The notes under the pieces: model-generated
What the model was told of the DNA's origin: nothing
The model's database searches: none
What the model saw: the letters and a program-made list of their open reading frames with translations, nothing else
Shown here: positions 26,631 through 35,221 of the stretch, in pieces
Position numbering within the stretch: the stretch's first letter is position 1
Layout of the letters: each line of letters opens with the position of its first letter
From: Bradyrhizobium iriomotense
GTDB taxonomy: Bacteria > Pseudomonadota > Alphaproteobacteria > Rhizobiales > Xanthobacteraceae
Assembly (NCBI RefSeq): GCF_030160715.1
Contig: NZ_BSOW01000035.1
Coordinates: forward strand, 1-64,000
Reading direction: 5' to 3'
Length of the DNA: 64,000 bases
Position numbers and translations under genes: made by a program

Positions 26631-29072
26631 TCACTGGTAGGGCAGGTTGTGGTTCTTTCGGTACTCGACGAATCGGTTCTTCTCATTTGGAGGCAGCGTT
26701 GAGAGACCATAAACCCTCAACTTGGGCAAATCCTGCACCGGCGCCAGATCGGCCACCTGAGTGTTTTCCAAGTAGAGCGTTTCAAGCGCGATCAAGCCCC
26801 TCAGCGGTTCGAGGTTGCTGACCTTGGCATCAACTAGGAAAAGCTTTTGAAGCTTCGTTAAGTCTTTCAACGGCTCCAAATCGGCAACTCTGGTAATATT
26901 CAGGTTGAGTAATTTCAGCGAGCTCAGGCCCTTTAGATGCTCTAGATTGACGACCTGCGTTCCCGACAAATCGAGCTCTTGAAGCACGGATAAGCCCTTC
27001 AGCGGCTCCAGATCGATGACTTGCGTTCGCGACAGTCCGAGCCATTTGAGCGCGGTCATTCCCTTCAACGGCTGCAGATCGACAACCTGCGTTCCTGAAA
27101 GGAGTAACCGTTGAAGCTCGCTCATTCCCTTCAGCTCCTTCAAATCGACGACCTGCGTCCCCGACAGTTCGAGCGATTTGAGCGTGGTCATTCCCTTCAG
27201 CGGCTCCAGATCGACAACCTGCGTTCCTGAAAGGAATAGCCATTGAAGCTCGGTCATTCCCTTCAGCTCCTTCAAATCGATAACCTGCGTTCCAAATAGG
27301 CTTAGCCATTGAAGTCTGGTCAAACCCCTCAGCGGTTCCAGATTGGTGATTGGGGTATTCGCCAGGTTAAGCCCTTGAAGCGCGGTGAAGCCCTTCAGCC
27401 ATTCCAGATTTGTTACTTGAGTGTTTGACAGGTCTACGCCTGTGAGCTGCTTTATCTGGGCCAAGACCAGGGCCGCCTTGGGCAAATTTGCCTCGGCAAA
27501 GTTTGAGGGAAATTTGACCTGTTCTCCCCGCGTCGCCGTGGAGGTGACACTTATACCGAGGTTAGCCAGTTCCGATTGAAGTCGCACCGCCCTCAATTGA
27601 TTCCAAGCAGAAATACTGGTTATGGCCAGCAATGCGACAGCGAGCAGGGCGGGCGCAGCATAAGCGCCGCTGCGCCGTAACAGACCGCTCCGCCGCCTGC
27701 CAAGATGGCGAGCGACGGCGCGCGCGATAAAATCGTGCGACAACTCCCATATGCCCTGCGCCGGGTCGAGCGGGCGGGCAAGGGCGGCATCGCCGAGCCC
27801 CGTCAAGACCGCGCGCACCTCGCCGGGACGGCAGCCGGTTTCCCTAGCAAGATCCAGCTCCGAACGTGGCCGCTTCGTTCCTTGTTCGGTAATCAGCTGC
27901 TCCAGAATCGGCGGCGCGAAATCGCGGATGGTGGACTGGTTGATGGTCTGCTCGATGTAGTGGCGCACGAGCCGCCCAGCATCCAGAGACGGGGCAACCG
28001 CGCGGCCGGAAGCCAATACATATCCGATGATGTTCAAGGTGATCGGCCGGACTAGGCCGGGGGTTTCGTCCAATTCCGCTGTGCTGGTCAGCAAGTGATC
28101 GAGTGCGTCCGGCTGCAAGTCAAGTTGAGATTGCTTCATGAAATCGCAACCTGCCGACAGCGAAAAGCGCCCGACTTGGCAGAAATTTTCGCCCTGGCGA
28201 AGCGCCGGAAGCCCAAGATCCGCAAGCATGGTTTGATAGTCACTTCGCAATACGAGCAGCAAAGTAAGGCGCCTGACCTGACGTGACTGCAAGTCGGCAA
28301 CCAGCGTCTTGAATGCCACCCGCTGTTCGTGCTCCGCCAGAATCAGGAATTCCTCAAACTGGTCGAGAACGAGCAATAAATGTGTTTTGGCCCGCCGGGC
28401 TGCGGCTGCGATCAGGTCGGCCAGCGCGGGATTTTCCCCTGTGCGTGGGCGCCGGGCAGCAGGCAACTTCGTCAAGGCACCCCGCAGCGCTTCCTCGGCA
28501 TCCTGCCATGCGCGCGCCTCGACCACATCCCATCCCCGCTCCCTAAGCGCGGGTAGAACGAAGGCATTCATCAGCGAAGTTTTGCCAGACCCCGAATCTC
28601 CGGTTAGGTAGAGAGGAATAAGGTCGGAGCGTTCAATCCAAGTCAGCACCTTGTCCTGGGCCTTGTCCGCACGCGCTAACTTGGCCCGATCCTTCGCTGT
28701 GTTCTCATAAGGGCCGATGCGAAAATAGCCCGATTGTTCCACGCCAGTACGCACCGCTAGAGCCTGAAGTAATCGCCGATTGCGTTCAGCGCGAAACTCA
28801 ACAATCACTTGGGCGACTACCGCCATTAGGGGGAGCCCGATGAGAAACACGTAGTACAGTGGTGAAGGAAGCGGGAGCTCGGTCCCGAGCAGTCGCCTGA
28901 GGCCGATATCGGCCAATGACACAAAGCCAAGCACAAGCAGCACTAGAGACAAAAATGCGGCAGTCCGGCCGAGGAGCTTCCCGGGCAAGAAGCTGCGCAC
29001 GGCTTTAACTTCTTCTGGGTCAAGTTCCGGCAGTTTCGGAAAGTGAGCGCGCAGTGCTTCTGTGTCGCTCAT
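26631..29072 (-). CDS. Membrane STAND-type NTPase with C-terminal leucine-rich repeats
   Basis: An 813-residue protein. Two membrane helices (about 36-56 and 72-92) precede a P-loop NTPase with Walker A GDSGSGKT (about 158-165) and Walker B LLLVLDQFEEF (about 233-243). ELSHDFIARAVARHL near 443-457 resembles the winged-helix end of nSTAND modules. A third membrane helix (about 470-489) follows, then about eleven 22-residue repeats of the form LxxLxLSGTQVVDLEPLKGM (about 543-790), an internalin/SDS22-like pattern. Three membrane spans would place the NTPase in the cytoplasm and the repeats in the periplasm. GGAG precedes the ATG at 29072. STAND ATPases are signalling switches, several of them anti-phage. 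This exact layout is not one I can name. Confidence 0.88.
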   Translation of the reverse strand: MSDTEALRAHFPKLPELDPEEVKAVRSFLPGKLLGRTAAFLSLVLLVLGFVSLADIGLRRLLGTELPLPSPLYYVFLIGLPLMAVVAQVIVEFRAERNRRLLQALAVRTGVEQSGYFRIGPYENTAKDRAKLARADKAQDKVLTWIERSDLIPLYLTGDSGSGKTSLMNAFVLPALRERGWDVVEARAWQDAEEALRGALTKLPAARRPRTGENPALADLIAAAARRAKTHLLLVLDQFEEFLILAEHEQRVAFKTLVADLQSRQVRRLTLLLVLRSDYQTMLADLGLPALRQGENFCQVGRFSLSAGCDFMKQSQLDLQPDALDHLLTSTAELDETPGLVRPITLNIIGYVLASGRAVAPSLDAGRLVRHYIEQTINQSTIRDFAPPILEQLITEQGTKRPRSELDLARETGCRPGEVRAVLTGLGDAALARPLDPAQGIWELSHDFIARAVARHLGRRRSGLLRRSGAYAAPALLAVALLAITSISAWNQLRAVRLQSELANLGISVTSTATRGEQVKFPSNFAEANLPKAALVLAQIKQLTGVDLSNTQVTNLEWLKGFTALQGLNLANTPITNLEPLRGLTRLQWLSLFGTQVIDLKELKGMTELQWLFLSGTQVVDLEPLKGMTTLKSLELSGTQVVDLKELKGMSELQRLLLSGTQVVDLQPLKGMTALKWLGLSRTQVIDLEPLKGLSVLQELDLSGTQVVNLEHLKGLSSLKLLNLNITRVADLEPLKDLTKLQKLFLVDAKVSNLEPLRGLIALETLYLENTQVADLAPVQDLPKLRVYGLSTLPPNEKNRFVEYRKNHNLPYQ
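26703..27446 (-). repeat. Tandem 66-base repeats encoding the leucine-rich repeats
   Basis: Consecutive 66-base units in the NTPase gene are close to identical at the DNA level in the middle (about 27000-27300), with phrases such as GACCTGCGTTCC and CCCTTCAG recurring. The outer units have diverged. That pattern suggests recent expansion by unequal recombination. Confidence 0.75.
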
Positions 29073-29189
29073 TACCCACTCCAATCAGGAGATAAACAAA
29101 GTAAGAGCAGGCGGAGAGCTTACCACGGAATCGCAGGCCATGGCTGTGTCGACGGATCGCGGACCAAAGCTGGCTTAATCAGGGACAAC

Positions 29190-29342
29190 GACCCGGACGA
29201 ATTGGACTTGCCGCCGAAGCCGAAATGGATGCGCTAGAAAACGTACGAGCGGCACGAGAGTAAATTCGATCAGTACGAAGACGCTCTGAATTACGGTTGC
29301 GCTGAATTGGTCGCAAAATTGGCCGGGTTAAATGTCTTTTGA
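29190..29342 (+). repeat. Diverged direct repeat flanking the NTPase gene, copy 2
   Basis: Same orientation as the copy at 26418-26567. The encoded tail is DPDELDLPPKPKWMR, then a TAG, then KTYERHESKFDQYEDALNYG to CAELVAKLAGLNVF and TGA. The in-frame TAG shows that the gene it came from is dead. I see no gene in the rest of 29073-29707. Confidence 0.7.
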
Positions 29343-29707
29343 GATCAAAACGGCGCATTCAAGTTAGCCAAGAGATTTCGATTCTGCGAAGGAAGCACAG
29401 ATGAATTGAGCGCGAGGTTTATTTCGATTTTGGGTCGTCGGCAGCCTGGATCGGGATTGTTGGGGCTATCGTTGGTTCTCGATCAACACATGCTCGAAGC
29501 GAACAAGATTTACGAAGTTGAAGGTCCCTCGAAGGAGAATGGTGTGCTCCCATCCTGAGTAACCCAAGTGCCAACCCCGAATCGGACCAAGGCTGTTGCT
29601 TCGTTTGGTCCGCACTGACGGTAACGCACTTCACGGTAATCTGAGACTCGTCATGGAGCCTGAGTGCTAGTTTGTGTTCGGGGCAAGTTCTTGTGCGGTC
29701 CAAGAGC

Positions 29708-31321
29708 ATGCCAAGAAAGCTGCGCATGTTTACCGAGAGAGGCCCGCTGATTGCGCTAGCCATCGCGGCGGGAATGCTGCTCGGCATTGTCGGACCCACC
29801 TCGGCGCAGTTCTTCAATTTCGGCGGATTTCAGCAGCGGCCGCAGCCACAACGCGGTGGCGGCGGGTTCGGTGGCGGCTGGTTTGGTGGTGACACGTTTC
29901 AGCCGTTCCAGCCGCAGGCGCCCCAGCCTCGGCGGCAAACACTACCGCCCGTGCGCGAGGATTTTTCAAGGGCGCCGCCGCCCGAGAAACGCGACACTAT
30001 ACCGGAGCGCCACATTCTTGTGCTCGGTGACGCCATGGCGGACTGGCTAGGCTATGGTCTTGAAGACGCCTATGCCGAGCAGCCAGACATGGGCGTGATC
30101 CGAAAGGCGAAGAACCCCTCCGGCCTGATCAAATACCAGCCCAGGGGCGATCCGGCCGACTGGACCGCCGCTGCAAAAGGCTTTCTTGCCACCGAAAGCC
30201 CAGACGCCATTGTCGTCATGCTCGGGCTCGACGACCGTGTCGCGATCCGCGAGCCGCCGACTGAGAAATCCGACAGCCCGTCGTCGGACAAAAAGACCGA
30301 CAAGAAGGATGCCAAAGCCAAGCCGGACGCCAAGCCTGCGGACGGAAAACCGAGCGCCAAACCGAATGGCGGTACAATCGCCACCGCAAAGCCGGATGAC
30401 AAGCGGGTCGATATCGAATTGTCGCCGGATGACGTCACCGACAATGGCGCGCCGCCGGCCATCGCACCGGCGAAGAGCACACGCTCGCCGAACGGCATCT
30501 ACGAATTTCGTGAGGAACGCTGGGTCGAACTCTACAAAAAAAAAATTGAAGAGATGATCGGCGTGCTGAAATCCAAAGGCGTGCCGGTGCTGTGGGTCGG
30601 TCTGCCGGTGGTACGTGGCCCCAAGGCGACCGCCGACACGCTGTTCCTGGATTCGCTCTATCGCGATGTGGCCGCCAAGGCCGGCATCACATATGTCGAT
30701 GTCTGGGACGGATTTGTCGACGAAGCCGGCGGCTTCCTGCAGAAGGGTCCCGACTTCGAAGGCCAGATGCGCCAGTTGCGCTCCTATGACGGCGTCTATT
30801 TCACCAAACCGGGCGCACGCAAGCTCGCGCATTATGTCGAGCGCGAAATCACGCGGCTGCTCGCCGCGCGTTCGGCGCCGATCGCCCTGCCGACCGCGCC
30901 TGCGACGCCCGATGCCAATGCAGTGCCCGGTCAGCCCGCGCCGCGGCCCCTCGCAGGACCAATCCTGCCGCTGGTCGCCTCCTCCGTCAGCACCGATCAA
31001 TTGCTCGGCGGGCCGGGAACGCGCCCGGCCGCGGTCGATGCGCTTGCCGCTCGCACGCTGATCAAGGGCGAAGCGCTGACGCCGCCCGCAGGCCGCGCCG
31101 ATGAATTTTCCTGGCCGCGCCGCGAAGTCGGAAGCGAACCGGCCAAGGGTGAGGAAGCAATGGCATTGGCATCGCCCGATGGCATTGCCGTGGTAAGGGC
31201 GCCGGCGAAATCGCTAAAGTCGAAAAAGCATCGGCGCCAGAGTTGGGACCGGAGCTACCTTTTTACGGTTCCTAGAGGGATAGTCCGTGAGCCCGCTTTC
31301 GCGCGCAACAATGCTTGGTAA
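29708..31321 (+). CDS. DUF459 family periplasmic SGNH-like hydrolase
   Basis: A 537-residue exported protein. Its signal peptide (ALAIAAGMLLGIVGPTSAQ) is followed by a Gly/Pro/Gln-rich linker. The SGNH-like block begins RHILVLGDAMADWLGYGLED, and AIVVMLGLDDRVAI, GVPVLWVGLPVV and YDGVYFTKPGARKLAHYVER complete the DUF459 pattern. A Lys/Asp-rich insertion of about 60 residues sits in the middle. Relatives are implicated in cell-envelope polysaccharide modification. ATG 29708 is chosen because the signal peptide starts there; the frame opens at 29672. A run of ten A residues at about 30537-30546 is a possible slippage site. The last 35 residues look unrelated to the family. Confidence 0.85.
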   Translation: MPRKLRMFTERGPLIALAIAAGMLLGIVGPTSAQFFNFGGFQQRPQPQRGGGGFGGGWFGGDTFQPFQPQAPQPRRQTLPPVREDFSRAPPPEKRDTIPERHILVLGDAMADWLGYGLEDAYAEQPDMGVIRKAKNPSGLIKYQPRGDPADWTAAAKGFLATESPDAIVVMLGLDDRVAIREPPTEKSDSPSSDKKTDKKDAKAKPDAKPADGKPSAKPNGGTIATAKPDDKRVDIELSPDDVTDNGAPPAIAPAKSTRSPNGIYEFREERWVELYKKKIEEMIGVLKSKGVPVLWVGLPVVRGPKATADTLFLDSLYRDVAAKAGITYVDVWDGFVDEAGGFLQKGPDFEGQMRQLRSYDGVYFTKPGARKLAHYVEREITRLLAARSAPIALPTAPATPDANAVPGQPAPRPLAGPILPLVASSVSTDQLLGGPGTRPAAVDALAARTLIKGEALTPPAGRADEFSWPRREVGSEPAKGEEAMALASPDGIAVVRAPAKSLKSKKHRRQSWDRSYLFTVPRGIVREPAFARNNAW

Positions 31322-31785
31322 GCGGCCTAATGGCGGCGGAGCGGGAAACCATGTCAGTCGCCCGCGATGGCAAACGGCAGCTGCCGATGCAGGGTGGCCC
31401 CCTTCACCTGGAGCACCGGCAATAGCAATGCCTTTAAGCATGGCCGGTGCACGAAGGCTGCAATCGAGCAGCGACGCGAGATTGGCCTGCTGATCAGAGG
31501 AGCGCGCGAACTGGGCGTCCGGCACCAGAGATGAACGCGGGTAAGAGCAACGCGGGTACGAACCATCGAGCCTGTCCGCGAGGCTGGATAAGCCATTGTT
31601 GGCAATGTGGGTGGATGGGGACCAAATCGGAGAATCAACCCCATGCTCTTGGATATGGTGGGGCCGCGAAAAACAAAAGCCAGCTTCCACCAGCGGCCGC
31701 CGTGGCGTATTAGCCCTTCGGGGTGTCAATCGGCGTTCAAATTTTGGACGCCGATCCCCCGGCTTAGGGGGTCAATAATGCAGGC
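31322..31785. other. Gap with possible IS21-type end sequence
   Basis: No gene is recognised. At about 31720-31785 the bases include GGCGTTCAAATTTTGGACGC and a CCCCCGGCTTAGGGGG hairpin, reminiscent of the non-coding ends of IS21-like elements in rhizobia. The match is from memory and weak. Confidence 0.3.
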
Positions 31786-31798
31786 CGAATGACAGGCG

Positions 31799-32065
31799 TC
31801 ACCATTTCTTTCCCAAGAGCTCCTTCAAGGCCGCATTGTCCAGCATGGCATCGGCCAAGAGCCGCTTCAGCCGTGTGTTCTCGTCCTCCAACGTCTTCAG
31901 CCGCTTGGCCTCCGACACCTCCATCCCGCCGAATTTGGCCTTCCATTTGTAGATGCTGGCGTCGCTGACGCCATGCTTGCGGCACAGATCGGCGACCGAA
32001 ACGCCGGCTTCGTGCTCCTTCAAAATCCCGATGATCTGCTCTTCCGTAAAGCGACTGCGCTTCAT
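31799..32065 (-). mobile_element. IS3-family (IS407-type) transposase OrfA, element truncated
   Basis: An intact 88-residue OrfA. MKRSRFTEEQIIGILKEHEA and GVSVADLCRKHGVSDASIYK give the helix-turn-helix, followed by a leucine-zipper-like LKTLEDENTRLKRLLAD and the family ending ELLGKKW. OrfB with the DDE catalytic domain should follow leftward, but only its first few codons (MVTP) remain before unrelated sequence. The element cannot transpose by itself. Its right side abuts the HNH gene. Confidence 0.85.
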
Positions 32066-32163
32066 GCTCTGGTCCTTATGTGGGCCAGAGCGAACTTCAA
32101 GCTGGATTAAGCCCGTGGGGCACGGTCATCCGCGACACAAGCTACACGCCGGAAGTAAAGCTA

Positions 32164-32610
32164 ATGGCGGTGCCCAAACCGGGCACGATCAGCGGTCGGG
32201 CGCATGACTACGAACTAGTGGCGATTGATCAATCGTCCGCACCAAGCATTCTAGAACTTCGCGAACAAGCGTACGAAATGGCGGATATGTCACCGCCTCA
32301 AGCGCGGCGCGAAGTATGGCAAAGGACTCGAAGCGCAATCATCGCCCAATACGCGCTTTGTCGATCACGCGGCAATTGCGAAGCGTGTAAACCCCCAGCT
32401 CCATTCATGCGTCGTAACGACCAGCCGTATCTTGAAGTCCATCATGTTCGTGCGCTCGCAGACGGAGGCGCAGATCATCCTCCAAACGTGGCCGCTGTTT
32501 GCCCAAACTGCCACAGCCGGGTTACGCATGGGAAAGATGCGGAAGACTACAATGCCTTGATTGCGCAGAGCGTCAAGGAAATCGAGGCGAGACTTCAGAG
32601 TGCGGTCTAG
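32164..32610 (+). CDS. HNH endonuclease domain protein, probably 5'-truncated
   Basis: 148 residues from ATG 32164. The C-terminal half is a complete HNH module: CEACKPPAPF, LEVHHVRALADGGADHPPNV and VCPNCHSRVTHG, giving the zinc CxxC pairs and the catalytic HH. This is the McrA-like type that often ends modified-DNA restriction enzymes. The N-terminal 80 residues carry no sensor domain I recognise, and the IS3 remnant begins only about 100 bases upstream. The gene may therefore have lost a 5' portion. If intact, it is a stand-alone nuclease, possibly with a defence role. Confidence 0.78.
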   Translation: MAVPKPGTISGRAHDYELVAIDQSSAPSILELREQAYEMADMSPPQARREVWQRTRSAIIAQYALCRSRGNCEACKPPAPFMRRNDQPYLEVHHVRALADGGADHPPNVAAVCPNCHSRVTHGKDAEDYNALIAQSVKEIEARLQSAV

Positions 32611-32786
32611 CTCAGAATGGGAGCAGTGCTAGGAGTTCTACCGAAAGTCAGGGAATTTCTAGACCCCGCGCCCTGTCGGCTTGGATTGGCGAGGCGTTTT
32701 GCAACATCTTTCCGCGCTACTGCGTTTTCGATGGGGCATGGTCAACCGAGTCGAGGAGTTCATAGAAACGTTCGTGGACACCCCAG

Positions 32787-32930
32787 TTGTTCTTTCTTTT
32801 GCTTTCGTCCACGGGGCTTGCCTATCGCCGATGTCAGCTCGACCGGGTGAATGGCGGAGAGTTGGAGGTCAGCTTCCTGCGCCAAAAGAATAAGACGAAG
32901 CAGACCAAGAAATCCTCCGATCCGGTCTAG
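32787..32930 (+). pseudogene. Tail of a small secreted/membrane protein
   Basis: The frame reads LFFLLLSSTGLAYRRCQLDR, then VNGGELEVSFLRQKNKTKQT and a TAG. It looks like a signal segment followed by a compact Lys-rich domain. An in-frame stop just upstream leaves no ATG and no ribosome site, so the start is lost or the gene uses TTG. The rest of 32611-33033 holds nothing recognisable. Confidence 0.35.
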
Positions 32931-33033
32931 GACAGCAGCCAAAAAGTGCCAGACTTTCCCGGCTGCTCTGGAACTTTCCGCTTGTGTGCACTTTGTAACG
33001 TCTTGCCCACGAGTATCGGGGAGTTTGACGGAA

Positions 33034-33426
33034 ATGCCACTAACAGTCCTTGTCATCGAAGACGACGAGGCGATCCAAGGCGTTGTCGAGGATGCATTGA
33101 GCGAGGGAGGCTTCGAGGCTGCCATGGCCAGGACCGGCGAGGAGGCCGTGACGCTCCTCAAGGGCCGCCTGCTTAGATACCGTGCCCTTGTTACTGACAT
33201 CAAGCTGTTGGGGAAGTTCAACGGCTGGGAGGTCGCGCGCGCGGCGCGCGATGTCGATCCCAATTTTCCGGTAGTCTACATGTCGGGCGTCGCTGCTCGC
33301 GAATGGGCCACACAGGGTGTCCCCAACAGCATAATGCTTCAGAAACCGTTTGCCACCGCGCAGCTTACAACAGCGCTCTCTCAGCTACTTAATGAGCGCT
33401 TGGCGGCCGGTTCAAGCAAGGCTTGA
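33034..33426 (+). CDS. Single-domain response regulator (CheY-like), first of a pair
   Basis: A 130-residue receiver domain only. The acidic pair is in VLVIEDDEAIQ, the phospho-acceptor Asp in LVTDIKLLGKFNGWE, the Thr/Ser position in VVYMSGV and the lysine in MLQKPF. GGGAG precedes the ATG at 33034. No output domain is present, so it acts by protein contact or in a phosphorelay. The second receiver starts 10 bases after its stop, so the two are co-transcribed. No histidine kinase is adjacent. Confidence 0.92.
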   Translation: MPLTVLVIEDDEAIQGVVEDALSEGGFEAAMARTGEEAVTLLKGRLLRYRALVTDIKLLGKFNGWEVARAARDVDPNFPVVYMSGVAAREWATQGVPNSIMLQKPFATAQLTTALSQLLNERLAAGSSKA

Positions 33427-33436
33427 GGCAAGAGAA

Positions 33437-33793
33437 ATGAGACAGGCATCGATATTCCTTGTCGAAGACGAGGCGCTCATTCGGATGATGCTTGTCGAAA
33501 TGGTCGAGGAGCTGGGGCACGAGGTCATCGCTGAAGCAGGCAACGTAGATGAGGCCCGGTCTCTTGCAGAAATCGAGCAATACGACCTCGCGATCCTCGA
33601 CGTTAACTTGCATGGCATGAACGTGGAGCCTGTGGCGGAGGTCATCGCGGCTCGCGACCTGCCACTTTTCTTTCTAAGCGGCTATGGATCGGGAGGCATC
33701 CCGGATCAATTCAAGGGAGCCCCGGTGCTCTCCAAGCCGTGCGAGCTGGAAGCCCTCAAACGGACTATCGACGCCGTCCTGTCGAACGGCTGA
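33437..33793 (+). CDS. Single-domain response regulator, second of a pair
   Basis: A 118-residue receiver with FLVEDEALIRMML, acceptor Asp in LAILDVNLHGMN, FFLSGYGSGGIP and the lysine in PVLSKPCELEAL. This is the subgroup with LDVNL and SGYG, common in rhizobia next to HWE/HisKA_2 kinases. The longer open frame to 33350 overlaps the first regulator and is not needed. Translation is probably coupled to the upstream gene. Confidence 0.92.
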   Translation: MRQASIFLVEDEALIRMMLVEMVEELGHEVIAEAGNVDEARSLAEIEQYDLAILDVNLHGMNVEPVAEVIAARDLPLFFLSGYGSGGIPDQFKGAPVLSKPCELEALKRTIDAVLSNG

Positions 33794-33922
33794 GAATGCG
33801 CGAGGGGCTTGGTTGCGGCTCGCGGCTCAAGTCGCACCATCGGCACGAAACCCGGCAGTCTCACGCCGGGCTCCGTTCACTGCCGTTCGTCCGGCGGCTC
33901 TACAAGGGATCTCCGCTCGGGT

Positions 33923-34578
33923 TCACCTCGCGGCCACCACATGACACACGGCGAGCGTTTCGCGGTCGTACTGATGTGGGCGTTTAAGAACAGTTGCACA
34001 GCGACGCAATAGTCGCTGCTGTTCGGCGAGCTCCAGAGACGCAAAGGCTGTGCCAATATTGGCAGAGTTCAGGCCAGCCAAGCCAGTGCTGCTGTTTCCA
34101 TTAGCAAGGCCCGCAATCCCTGCGCCGCCAGGACCGAAGCCACCCGTGCCGAGGCCGCTAGTACCGACGCTGCCACTACCGAGGCCGCCAGTCCCAATTC
34201 CAATGCCAGCGCCGCCAAGCCCGGCAACGCCCGCACCTGTGCCAGCTCCTATCGTATTTCCACCGATGCCTACGCCCACGGCGGCTCCAACTCCGCCAAT
34301 TCCAGCGCCGGCACCAACGCCAGCCGAACCACCGCCAATGCCCGCGCCAGCGCCCGCACCCACGCCGCCGACGCCCGCACCGGCCCCAGCGCCCGCTCCG
34401 TCGCCGCCAACTCCTGCGCCCACTCCGCCGGCACCGGCTCCCACACGCCCGCGCCGGCACCTGCGCCGACGCCGCCAACTCCCGCGCCGACACCGGCGCC
34501 AATCTGCGCGTGTGCAAGTGGCGCTGCCGCGAGCAATGCAACGCACACCGCGGCCGAATAAAATAGCTTCATCCTCAT
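33923..34578 (-). pseudogene. Gly/Ala/Val-rich secreted repeat protein with a two-base frameshift
   Basis: The ATG at 34578 opens a signal peptide (KLFYSAAVCVALLAAAPLAHA) and then GAGVGAGVGGVGAGAGAGV. At about 34438-34446 a duplicated dinucleotide (GTGTGG on the minus strand where GTGG fits) shifts the frame. The next frame continues the same GAGVGG-type repeats for more than 100 residues. It ends in a non-repetitive domain, SLELAEQQRLLRRCATVLKR, then RETLAVCHVVAAR, stopping at 33923. Both parts clearly belong to one gene. The shift lies in a short CA repeat, so reversible slippage is possible. Confidence 0.75.
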
Positions 34579-34973
34579 ATCCGCCTCCAGTTCGTTTCCT
34601 CATTCCCGAAAAGGGAAGGCTGGGAAGCAAGTGAGGATGCGCGCCCGCCGTTCCGGGCCAGACCCGAAGCAGGTTAACGTCGCAATAAGAGCGGTCGGGA
34701 AATTGTATTGATCAAGACCGCCTCCTTGCCCTTGCAGAACAGCATGGCGTTTGCGCGCCTGCTGGAGATCGTCAGCGGGCACAACGGTCGCAAAGACCGC
34801 TTCTCCGTTGTCATGGAGCCCCTTGCACGACCCTGGCTGGATGACGTGAGGCTATCGGCGACGGGCTAGCGGAATATTTAACTTGCGGGGCGGACAAGAT
34901 CGGCGGACCGCCCCGAAATGGCAGTATTTCCCCGGGCTGTCGATTTTCGCTGAACCTTAATAATTCCGGGCGA

Positions 34974-35138
34974 ATGAATACCTCTGTGGATCGAGAACCT
35001 GACCATCAAGCCGAAGCGGTGCTGGCGATGAAGAAGGCCGTCGCTGCAAGCTGTCCGGCCGAACGGCTGAGATGGTTGCAGGTCGCTTTGGCGTGGAAGG
35101 GCCTTGCACGCCTTGCCGAAGGCAGAGCCGCAAGCTGA
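34974..35138 (+). CDS. Very small helical hypothetical protein
   Basis: 54 residues, MNTSVDREPDHQAEAVLAMK followed by AERLRWLQVALAWKGLARLA. It is too short for domain assignment, but the composition is coding-like and similar small helical proteins occur in Bradyrhizobium. The following frame overlaps its stop. No gene is seen in 34579-34973. Confidence 0.4.
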   Translation: MNTSVDREPDHQAEAVLAMKKAVAASCPAERLRWLQVALAWKGLARLAEGRAAS

Positions 35139-35215
35139 TGAAGTTCGCCGCCGAGCGGCCCGTTGCAGACCGGAAGCCACGGCCCCCGTAGATCGTAGAG
35201 ATCGGCGCCGTCAAC
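35138..35215 (+). pseudogene. Fragment of a conserved small rhizobial protein (KFAAERP...IVEI)
   Basis: ATG overlaps the previous stop and reads MKFAAERPVADRKPRPP, then TAG, then IVEIGAVNAA. In the family I recall, KFAAERPFADPE is followed within a few residues by ARKIVEIAN, so this looks like a copy scrambled by a base change. It ends against the nuclease gene. Confidence 0.35.
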
Positions 35216-35221
35216 GCTGCG

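Noticed and set aside
30047..31000. A 317-codon open frame antisense to the DUF459 gene
   Set aside because: High-GC genes often leave the antisense frame open. It has no family motif or ribosome site.
31720..31785. IS21 element end
   Set aside because: Only a remembered resemblance of non-coding bases. No IstA or IstB coding fragment is present, so I list it only as a possibility.
34050..34634. A long Pro/Ala-repeat ORF on the plus strand
   Set aside because: It is the exact antisense of the Gly/Ala/Val repeats of the secreted protein gene, whose signal peptide and conserved tail support the minus strand.
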